Origin: Candidatus Aminicenantota bacterium
GTDB lineage: Bacteria; Acidobacteriota; Aminicenantia; S016-38
Direction of reading: 5' to 3'
NCBI GenBank assembly: GCA_021161165.1
Contig: JAGHBF010000063.1
Coordinates: 1-5,832 of the forward strand
Length of the DNA: 5,832 bases
The position numbers were made by a program, and so were the translations under genes. The number at the start of each line of letters is the position of its first letter. Positions within the stretch are counted from its first letter, which is position 1. The notes under the pieces are model-generated. The model did no database searches. It was not told the DNA's origin and saw only the letters and a list, made by a program, of their open reading frames with translations. This document shows positions 1-5,266 of this stretch, piece by piece.

Positions 1-1
1 C

Positions 2-286
2 ATAGATATTGCTATATATGTAAAAGGGGATTACAACCCGTTTGTTCTCCCTGTGAAAATAAAAGAAGAAATTTCTTCTTCAAAAATACTTAAAGACAGG
101 TATCCTCCGGACCTATTTGATGTAAGGATTCTGAATGATGCCCCATTTTACTTTACAGGGGAAATAATGACCGATGGACTTTTGATAATCGACAGAGACT
201 TCGAACAAAGAGCAGCTCTTGCAGAGAAAATATCTGCCAAATATAGGGAATGTGCCGGAATTCTTAAGGAGGCTTCGATATTATGA
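2..286 (+). CDS. mntA: MntA-type nucleotidyltransferase antitoxin, 5' end cut off by the window
   Basis: The open frame runs in from the left edge, and 94 residues are visible. The first ones (IDIAIY) fit the second half of the GSxxRG...DxD nucleotidyltransferase motif, with the second Asp of DxD as the second visible residue. After it come the conserved PPDLFDVRILNDAP segment and a C-terminal helix rich in charged residues (DRDFEQRAALAEKISAKYRE). MntA proteins are about 140 residues, so roughly 40, including the GSxxRG loop, lie outside the window. A GTG at 53 would give a shorter 77-residue product, but that would discard the catalytic DxD, so it is not the real start. In this family MntA attaches AMP to the tyrosine of the HepT toxin's RX4HXY motif and so silences it. 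The stop codon overlaps the start of the next gene (ATGA), the usual mntA-hepT layout. No damage is seen in the visible part. Confidence 0.85.
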   Translation: MDIAIYVKGDYNPFVLPVKIKEEISSSKILKDRYPPDLFDVRILNDAPFYFTGEIMTDGLLIIDRDFEQRAALAEKISAKYRECAGILKEASIL

Positions 287-714
287 AATTAGATATAGAA
301 CGTTTAAATAATTATTTAAGGGAAATAATTGAAAGAAAAAACGAAATACAAAAACTCCTTAACCATTCAGATCGGGAAATACTCGAGGATATTTGAAAGA
401 TTAAAGGGCTTAAATATTCTATAATAGAAATTTCTGAAGCTATGGCAAATATCCTTCAACACATCCTGGCTAACAAAAGAGGAATTCCTGTCAAGGGATA
501 TGTAGATACCATTGTGAAGGCAGGAAAAGAGGGGATTATTTCTCCAGAACTTTCCTCGAAACTTAAACCATTCTTTGATTTTAGAAATTCAATAGTTCAT
601 CGCTACTGGATCATTTCTGATGAAAAGCTACTAATACTTGTTAGAGAGAACCTAAGCGATTTTGAAAGATTTGCAGAGGAAATCAAAACATTTATTTTAA
701 AAGAATCAGTATAA
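283..714 (+). pseudogene. hepT: HepT-like HEPN ribonuclease toxin (DUF86) interrupted by an in-frame TGA
   Basis: Reading from the ATG at 283, which overlaps the antitoxin stop, gives a 143-codon frame, close to the usual HepT length of about 140. It has one TGA at codon 38 (394-396). Codons before it encode a charged helix typical of the HepT N terminus. After it the same frame continues with conserved family segments: a helix ending ANILQHILA, then GYVDTIVKAGKEGIIS, then the RNase motif FRNSIVHRYW. This contains R, four residues, H, one residue, Y, the RX4HXY catalytic signature and AMPylation target. No frameshift is needed. The TGA is probably a recent nonsense mutation (TGG or CGA would each be one base away), leaving a 37-residue peptide. 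An ATG at 442 could start a 90-residue product, but it would lack the first HEPN helix and has no clear ribosome binding site. Readthrough or a sequencing error cannot be excluded. Confidence 0.8.
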
Positions 715-728
715 TTCCCTGTTAAATG

Positions 729-1137
729 CTAAATAAACCTCCATACTCTTAAAAAAGCAATCATTGCAATAAGAACCAGAAACCATCCGTAAAGGTGTTT
801 AATATCCCGGATTTTTATGTGAATAGACGCCCTGCTCCCTATTTGGGTCCCTATAAAGATAGGAAGAGCCAAAAGCAGAGCAGTGTGCCAGTTTACGTGT
901 CCGATGCTTGCGTGTCCCAGAAGCCCTGCAAGGGCGGTAAGTCCCACCATAAATGCGCTTGAACCTATGGCAATGGGCATGGGAATCCCGAAGAGGAGAA
1001 CCATTATAGGAATGTTTCGTCGGAGAACGGATCATCAAAAATGCTGAGAGAAGAAGTAAAAATATAAGAATTCCGGTTAAAAGATTCGAATTTTAAAATA
1101 GAAAAATCCACTTTTTGTACAAGCTTATATTTTCCAT
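729..1137 (-). pseudogene. Remnant of a TauE/SafE-family membrane transporter
   Basis: The frame at 1004-729 encodes about 91 residues resembling the C-terminal domain of sulfite exporter TauE/SafE proteins: a VLLFGIPMPIAIGSSAFMVG stretch, a loop containing GHVNWHTALLLALP, then IFIGTQIGSRASIHI and a final hydrophobic helix. That makes three to four membrane segments. A complete member has seven to eight and about 250-400 residues. Upstream on the same strand this frame reaches a TGA at 1034-1032. A different frame there runs from an ATG at 1137 (MENISLYKKWIFLF), meets a TAA at 1095-1093, then continues into a strong hydrophobic helix (TGILIFLLLLSAFLMI). The simplest reading is an N-terminal start and first membrane helix that lost the middle of the gene in a frame-changing deletion near 1020-1035 and gained a nonsense codon. 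The C-terminal assignment is firm. That the 1137-1035 part belongs to the same gene is inferred. The family moves sulfite, sulfonates or other organosulfur anions, but the substrate here is unknown and the product is surely inactive. Confidence 0.72.
1124..1131 (+). promoter_or_regulatory. Possible archaeal TATA box for the structured leader or small RNA
   Basis: The sequence CTTATATT resembles an archaeal TATA element. If used, transcription would start about 25 bases downstream, near 1150-1155, and run through the inverted repeats to the T tract at 1347-1354. It overlaps the decayed start of the minus-strand transporter remnant. In AT-rich DNA such matches arise often by chance, so support is weak. 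Confidence 0.2.
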
Positions 1138-1224
1138 TGTAGAAGAAACTCTATAAGACAGAGAAGATAACCTTCAAACTTTGCAACTACGAACGGTTGA
1201 GTAAAAGATTTTCGGATATAGATA

Positions 1225-1250
1225 CTTTCTTCAGAAAATTTCTGAGAAGG
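1225..1250 (+). repeat. Hairpin with near-perfect palindromic core
   Basis: The core TCAGAAA / TTTCTGA (1231-1237 and 1239-1245) is a perfect 7-base inverted repeat around one A. As RNA it would close with a loop of about five bases. It can be lengthened by CTTTC (1225-1229) pairing with GAAGG (1246-1250), with one bulged T at 1230 and one G-U pair. It sits immediately 5' of the outer arm of the next structure. Confidence 0.5.
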
Positions 1251-1333
1251 CTGGAGTTTTGTAACAAACACATACTACTGAGTTTAATTTCGTTTTATTT
1301 TTCTTTAGAGTAAATCACTAAAGAAAACTCCGG
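1251..1333 (+). ncRNA. Candidate nested RNA structure (leader element or small RNA)
   Basis: An inner hairpin has perfect 10-base arms, TTTTCTTTAG (1299-1308) and CTAAAGAAAA (1318-1327), around a 9-base loop. An outer pair joins CTGGAGTTTT (1251-1260) to AAAACTCCGG (1324-1333): ten pairs, one of them G-U. The two stems compete for the AAAA at 1324-1327, so the outer stem either shortens to six pairs and coexists as a closing stem, or the two switch. A T8 tract follows 13 bases later. The element lies 94 bases upstream of the operon's first start codon. It could be a 5' leader, an attenuator or an independent RNA ending at the T tract. No known riboswitch or C/D-box signature was recognised. 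The pairing is seen directly, while an RNA function is inferred. Confidence 0.35.
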
Positions 1334-1346
1334 ATAAAAATTCGTC

Positions 1347-1354
1347 TTTTTTTT
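1347..1354 (+). terminator. Oligo-T tract, candidate archaeal terminator
   Basis: Eight consecutive T residues follow the inverted-repeat cluster. In archaea, oligo-T tracts on the non-template strand can by themselves release RNA polymerase. Placed between the structured element and the downstream gene's own ribosome binding site, it could end a small RNA or attenuate transcription into the operon. A chance run in AT-rich DNA is also possible. Confidence 0.35.
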
Positions 1355-1364
1355 CAATAGAGCG

Positions 1365-1372
1365 GTATAATA
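1365..1372 (+). promoter_or_regulatory. Possible TATA box for the right-hand operon
   Basis: GTATAATA, preceded by the purine-containing AGAGCG, resembles a BRE-TATA arrangement. A start about 25 bases downstream, near 1395, would leave a leader of about 30 bases containing the ribosome binding site at 1414-1420. A second AT-rich candidate (CTATAAAAA, near 1388-1396) would put the transcript start too close to that site. Support comes only from resemblance and position. Confidence 0.3.
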
Positions 1373-1413
1373 AGAGCCTTAATAAAACTATAAAAATGTT
1401 TGAATTGGACTTT

Positions 1414-1420
1414 AGGAGGT
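1414..1420 (+). promoter_or_regulatory. Strong ribosome binding site deciding the start at 1427
   Basis: AGGAGGT is a near-ideal Shine-Dalgarno sequence six bases before the ATG at 1427. An in-frame TTG at 1400 lies upstream of this site and would place it inside the coding region, so the ATG is preferred. Confidence 0.85.
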
Positions 1421-1426
1421 AATTTA

Positions 1427-2452
1427 ATGGGAAAGATACCTTACGAATTGATGGAAAAATATGTCTACAACAGACTAGGAAAAAACAGGGATGATGTTAT
1501 AGTACCTTCTGGACCTGGCATAGATGTTTCTATAACAGCTATAGGCGAAAATTCAGTTTTAGCATCACATTTAGACCCTATAGTAGGTGCAGTAGAAAAA
1601 ATTGGGTGGCTGGCAGTGAATGTGGCATGTAATGATATTGCAACTTCAGGCATTAGACCCAAATGGATAATGTCACTCATCCTTTTACCTGAAGACTGGA
1701 ACGCTGATATGCTGGATAGGATAACATCTGACATCGACAGAGCAGCAAGGGAGCTTGATATATCAATAATAGGAGGACACACCGGCTATGCTCCAGGGCT
1801 AAGCAGGCCCCTCGTTTCCATTACAGCAATGGGCACAGGTAACAAAGACAGCGTAATTCTTACTTCTATGGCTAAACCAGGGGATTCTATTATAGTAAGC
1901 AAAGGAATAGCACTCGAGGGCACAGCAATACTGGCCAGCGATTTTGAAGATATTCTTCTATCAAAAGGAGTCTCTAAGAAATTAATAGAAAATGCACTGG
2001 AGTATTTTTATAGTGTAAGTGTTGTTAAAGAAGCTGTAGAGTTGACCGAAGCTAAACTTGTCAATGCCATGCATGATGCAACAAGGGGAGGTGTTGCAGA
2101 AGCTCTGCTGGAAATGGCATATGCTTCAGGAACTTATATTGAAGTATACGAGGAAAAAATGCCTATAAAAAAGGAAACGGTTGTTTTTGCGGAAAAACTT
2201 AAGTTTGATCCCCTGTGGATGATAAGTTCAGGAACGCTTATTATAGCCGTTCCTGCTGGAAAGGAGGATGAAGTTATAAAAATCCTGAAAAATATGGGAA
2301 TTTCAGCACGGGTTACAGGTAAAGTAATTAAAAAAAGCCATCCTGGTGTTTTAATCCATAGAATGGACGGCTCTAAGAAAGAACTTAAAAACCTGGAGCC
2401 AGACAAAGACGAGCTCGCAAGGATGTGGAAAGAGTATCCAAGAGTATATTAG
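1427..2452 (+). CDS. HypE-like AIR synthase-related protein (PurM/HypE/SelD superfamily)
   Basis: This 341-residue protein has the two-domain AIR synthase layout. The N-terminal half has an ATP-site segment (SGPGIDVSIT, 28-37), a hydrophobic strand with the aspartate of HLDPIVGA (48-55), NVACNDIATSGIRP (65-78) and a GGHTGY glycine loop (116-121). The C-terminal half has HDATRGGVAEALLEMA (216-231), matching the DPTRGG segment of HypE. HypE dehydrates a carbamoyl group on its own C-terminal cysteine to make the cyanide ligands of [NiFe] hydrogenase. This protein ends in PRVY where HypE typically ends PRIC or similar, so it lacks the acceptor cysteine and is unlikely to be the classical maturase. 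It fits the archaeal HypE-like/AIR-synthase group (COG1973-like), whose reaction is not settled. An ATP-dependent activation of an amide or acid is a reasonable guess. It is the first gene of the operon, and the ATP-NAD kinase-like gene follows after 36 bases. The fold is certain; the function is not. Confidence 0.85.
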   Translation: MGKIPYELMEKYVYNRLGKNRDDVIVPSGPGIDVSITAIGENSVLASHLDPIVGAVEKIGWLAVNVACNDIATSGIRPKWIMSLILLPEDWNADMLDRITSDIDRAARELDISIIGGHTGYAPGLSRPLVSITAMGTGNKDSVILTSMAKPGDSIIVSKGIALEGTAILASDFEDILLSKGVSKKLIENALEYFYSVSVVKEAVELTEAKLVNAMHDATRGGVAEALLEMAYASGTYIEVYEEKMPIKKETVVFAEKLKFDPLWMISSGTLIIAVPAGKEDEVIKILKNMGISARVTGKVIKKSHPGVLIHRMDGSKKELKNLEPDKDELARMWKEYPRVY

Positions 2453-2488
2453 AAATAGAGGAGGAAAGATATAAAAGGGAGATAAAAA

Positions 2489-3580
2489 ATGATAAAGGTG
2501 GGATTAATAGTTAATCCAATAAGCGGAATGGGAGGAAGCGTAGGATTAAAAGGCACTGACGGGGACGCCTACAAAAAAGCTATAGAGCTGGGAGCCAAAC
2601 CTGTAGTTCCCAGAAGAGTTAAGGATACCCTTTCACTCATTAAAAGAAAGGATATTTATTTCCTGGTTGCAAAAAAGCAGATGGGTGAAGATTATGTTAG
2701 AGAATTTAGCTTTAAATACGAGGTTGTGGGAGAAATAAAAGAGAAAACCACTGCAGAGGACACTAAAAAGATTGCAAAAGAGTTGATAAGCAAAGAAATA
2801 AATCTCCTTGTATTTGCCGGTGGCGATGGAACGGCAAGAGATATATACGATGCGATAGGAACATCGGTTCCTGTTGTTGCAATTCCCTCGGGAGTTAAGA
2901 TGTTCAGTTCGGTATTTGCTCTTTCTCCTTATGCGGCAGCTAAAATGATAGATTCTTACCCATGTGAGATTACGGACAAGGAAGTTCTTGATATAGACGA
3001 AGACGCGTTCAGAAATAATAAATTAGCAGCGAAACTATACGGATATTTAAAAGTTCCAAAAATAGAATCCCTTCTTCAGCAAGGGAAGGAATCCTCAAAT
3101 TTAACTGTAGCGGAAAGAAAAAGAAAGAGAGAAATCGCAAAATACGTTGCCGAAAGGATGGAAAAAGATACTCTATACCTTCTTGGTCCGGGAACAACTC
3201 TAAAAAGTGTAGCAGACGAGCTCAAAATCGAAAAGACACTCCTTGGTATAGATGCAGTCTATAAAGGAAAAATGGTTGGTAAAGATATAAACGAAAAAGA
3301 ATTGTTAAACCTTCTAAAGAAACACAAAAAAGCAAAAATTATAGTAACTCCCATTGGAGGAAATGGATTTATCTTCGGAAGGGGGAGTAAACAATTTACC
3401 CCACAAGTTTTAGAGCTGGTAGGAGAAAAAAACATAATAGTTGTTGCAACACAGGAGAAAGTCTCCAGTCTTGAGTGTTTGCGAGTGGATACAGGGGATA
3501 TGAAGGTAGATGAAAGGTTAAAAGGACATATAAGGGTGATTACAGGCTATAAAGAAGAAATGATAATAGAGGTCAAATAG
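2489..3580 (+). CDS. ATP-NAD kinase family protein (COG3199-like)
   Basis: The protein has 363 residues. The N terminus carries the NPISGMGG loop (9-16), the family's usual start. The GGDGT nucleotide-binding motif of NAD kinases and diacylglycerol-kinase-like enzymes is at 111-115, followed by IPSGVKMFSSVF (132-143). A C-terminal segment TPIGGNGFIFGRGSKQFTP (287-305) is characteristic of the longer archaeal and bacterial COG3199 proteins rather than short classical NadK. The likely reaction is phosphorylation of NAD(H) to NADP(H) using ATP or polyphosphate in the cytoplasm, though many members are untested. A lysine-rich linker lies at about 200-225. GGGAG seven bases upstream of the ATG is the probable ribosome binding site; a stronger GAGGAGGA at 2458-2465 is too far away (23 bases) to serve this start. 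The stop TAG shares its last base with the GTG start of the next gene, so the two are probably translationally coupled. Confidence 0.85.
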   Translation: MIKVGLIVNPISGMGGSVGLKGTDGDAYKKAIELGAKPVVPRRVKDTLSLIKRKDIYFLVAKKQMGEDYVREFSFKYEVVGEIKEKTTAEDTKKIAKELISKEINLLVFAGGDGTARDIYDAIGTSVPVVAIPSGVKMFSSVFALSPYAAAKMIDSYPCEITDKEVLDIDEDAFRNNKLAAKLYGYLKVPKIESLLQQGKESSNLTVAERKRKREIAKYVAERMEKDTLYLLGPGTTLKSVADELKIEKTLLGIDAVYKGKMVGKDINEKELLNLLKKHKKAKIIVTPIGGNGFIFGRGSKQFTPQVLELVGEKNIIVVATQEKVSSLECLRVDTGDMKVDERLKGHIRVITGYKEEMIIEVK

Positions 3581-4566
3581 TGATTAGATTACACATGAAC
3601 GAAAATCCTTATCCTCCTTCGGAGAATGTGCTTCGAGCTATAAAAGATAGCATAAATAATATCAACAGATACTCTGAATTGAAATACGCAGATAAACTAA
3701 AAGAAGCGCTGGCCTCCTATAATAACGCCTCAGAAAAAAGAATAATACTCAGTCCAGGGTCTGAATTTCTTTTAAGAGAGCTCATCAACATATTTTCCGG
3801 AAATAGAAAACTCATTATGACCAATCCTACATTTTTCCCTGCTCTAAAGCACGCCATTAGAAACGCCAGAAAGATTATAAAACATCAACTCTCGCCACCG
3901 AATTTTGAGTTAAACAGAGAGATGATCCTGGAAGAACTTTACGAACCAACTTTAATAATTGTTGATAATCCCAATAATCCCACAGGGAAAATGCTTCTGG
4001 ATAGAAAATTCGTTATGGAAATTCTAAAAAACAAAGATATACTGCTGCTGGTAGATGAAGCTTACTATGAATTTGTAAAATATACCTTTGCTGATTTAGT
4101 TGACAGTTATCCCAATCTGGGGATCGTAAGAACCATGGACAAATCATTTTCTCTTGCAGGACTCAGGATTGGATATCTCATAGCAGGAGATTTCTTCTTG
4201 AAGGAAATATATGACTTTCCCAGGTTTTTACCCATTCCCACACTATTTGCTGCAAGGGAAGCATTAAAAAACCCCGAATATATGGAAGAAAATATAAGAA
4301 AGATTTTAATAGAGAGAAAACGACTCGAGAGTGGGCTAAAAAAAATAGGAGTTACTGTTTTTTCAGGAGAGGTAAATTTTCTACTGATTAAATGCGATAT
4401 CCCTGAACTTTCCACAATTTTAATGGATAGAGGAATAATGATAAAAGATTTATCCACGGACTGGATAGAGGGGTTTTATAGGGTATCTGTAGGACTTCCA
4501 GAGGAAAATGATAAATTCCTGGCAGAAATGGAAAAAATAACCAACAATCCAGCTTTAAAATGGTAA
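3580..4566 (+). CDS. HisC-like PLP-dependent aminotransferase (class I/II)
   Basis: This 328-residue fold-type I aminotransferase begins with the HisC-like LHMNENPYPP (4-13). It has SPGSEFLLREL (58-68), the NPNNPTG signature (130-136), VDEAYYEF (158-165, with the cofactor-contacting Asp159 and Tyr162), and DKSFSLAGLRIGY (187-199). In this last segment Lys188 is the expected PLP-binding lysine and Arg196 a phosphate contact. Arg301 in YRVSVG matches the substrate carboxylate-binding arginine. Histidinol-phosphate aminotransferases are usually 350-370 residues; this one is short, mainly at the N terminus. The GTG start overlaps the previous stop by one base, with AGAGGT six bases before it, so no longer N terminus is available without entering the upstream gene. 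No other his gene is nearby. The family also contains aromatic and phenylalanine aminotransferases and the CobD threonine-phosphate decarboxylases, so the substrate is left open. Histidinol phosphate is the best single guess. Confidence 0.82.
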   Translation: MIRLHMNENPYPPSENVLRAIKDSINNINRYSELKYADKLKEALASYNNASEKRIILSPGSEFLLRELINIFSGNRKLIMTNPTFFPALKHAIRNARKIIKHQLSPPNFELNREMILEELYEPTLIIVDNPNNPTGKMLLDRKFVMEILKNKDILLLVDEAYYEFVKYTFADLVDSYPNLGIVRTMDKSFSLAGLRIGYLIAGDFFLKEIYDFPRFLPIPTLFAAREALKNPEYMEENIRKILIERKRLESGLKKIGVTVFSGEVNFLLIKCDIPELSTILMDRGIMIKDLSTDWIEGFYRVSVGLPEENDKFLAEMEKITNNPALKW

Positions 4567-4609
4567 GGCAAGACATTATAAAAAGGAAAGTTATGGGAAG
4601 GAGTAAAAT

Positions 4610-5266
4610 ATGAAACTAATCAGAAAAAGCAAGAAGAGCAAAGATAAAGATTCCACGGATTTGGACCTTTTAAGAACTGTAAAAGAAGATATATTAGAAG
4701 TAGTGGGTAGAGCAGGCGGGAAAATTTTACTCCGAATTATGAAACCGGAAATAGCAGTTTCCCAATCTACTGTGACAAAAGCAGTTGAGAAACTTGAAGA
4801 GGAAAATCTGGTGGAAATTATCCAGGGGAAAGAGGCTAGTGAAAAATACATACACCTTACAGAAGAAGGACAAAATAGAGCAGATACCATTATAGAAAAA
4901 CATTCGGTTCTCGAAAATTACTTCAAAGAGAAAAGAAGAGATAAAAGAGAAGCAATCGAAGCGACAAACATTCTGGAACATTATATTTCCTCTGAGGTTC
5001 TTGATAATATAAAAAAACTCGCTTCTTTCCAGAAAGAGGGTACTCCCATCACTGAATATACCAGCGGAGAAGGATTTATTACCGATATAAAACTCAATGG
5101 GAAATTGTTTGAACGAATCATTAGTATGGGAATATATCCCGGGGAAAAGATAAGAATAATTAGAAAAATTCCAAATGCTGTTATCATTGAGGTTGATAAT
5201 AAGAAATTTGCTCTTGACAGGGATATAGCATGTCATATAAAAGTATTGAAAAATGAAAACGCTTAA
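4610..5266 (+). CDS. DtxR/MntR-like metal-dependent regulator with C-terminal FeoA domain
   Basis: This is a 218-residue protein. A basic, lysine-rich N terminus (1-14) leads into a winged helix (about 22-85) with recognition helix SQSTVTKAVEKLEEENLVE (51-69) and wing YIHLTEEG (80-87). The dimerisation and metal-binding region (about 88-138) keeps His98, Glu102, Glu123 and His124, matching DtxR-type ligands. Asn120 occupies the position that is Cys in DtxR or Glu in MntR, so metal choice may differ. The C-terminal part (about 153-213: GEGFITDI, ISMGIYPGEKIRIIRKIP, FALDRDIACHIKV) is a FeoA/SH3-like domain. Ordinary DtxR proteins also carry an SH3-like domain; here the similarity to FeoA and the absence of a separate feoA suggest it does both jobs. 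AAGGAG six bases before the ATG supports the start. The gene overlaps feoB by 14 bases. It probably controls this iron-uptake unit when Fe(II) or Mn(II) is bound. Confidence 0.85.
   Translation: MKLIRKSKKSKDKDSTDLDLLRTVKEDILEVVGRAGGKILLRIMKPEIAVSQSTVTKAVEKLEEENLVEIIQGKEASEKYIHLTEEGQNRADTIIEKHSVLENYFKEKRRDKREAIEATNILEHYISSEVLDNIKKLASFQKEGTPITEYTSGEGFITDIKLNGKLFERIISMGIYPGEKIRIIRKIPNAVIIEVDNKKFALDRDIACHIKVLKNENA

Larger units (their letters stand above)
1138..1426. other. Intergenic region with structured, possibly regulatory sequence
   Basis: No protein-coding frame with recognisable similarity is seen on either strand. The stretch separates the decayed transporter remnant from the start of the right-hand operon. 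It contains inverted repeats between 1225 and 1333, an 8-T run at 1347-1354 and TATA-like sequences near 1124-1131 and 1365-1372. It most likely serves as the promoter and leader region of the downstream operon and may encode a small RNA. Confidence 0.6.

Noticed and set aside
394..396. TGA in hepT read as selenocysteine
   Set aside because: No selenoprotein of this family is known to me, there is no cysteine expected at this position, and no SECIS-like element was identified. A nonsense mutation is simpler.
799..1038. Second minus-strand frame over the transporter remnant
   Set aside because: Beyond its first few hydrophobic residues the translation is shifted out of frame with the clear TauE-like sequence and is rich in Arg, His and Ser. 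Only the portion before the frame break is likely to be genuine.
1231..1245. TCAGAAAATTTCTGA as a repressor operator
   Set aside because: The palindrome is real, but it lies almost 200 bases before the start codon and matches no operator I know for DtxR-type regulators. It fits better as part of the neighbouring RNA hairpin set.
1400..1426. TTG start adding nine residues to the HypE-like protein
   Set aside because: It would place the strong AGGAGGT site inside the coding region; the ATG at 1427 is ideally spaced from it.
4576..4583. TTATAAAA as an internal promoter for the feo genes
   Set aside because: Transcription would begin about 25 bases downstream, at or past the ribosome binding site at 4598-4603, leaving it out of the message. 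Cotranscription from upstream fits better, though a leaderless start cannot be fully excluded.
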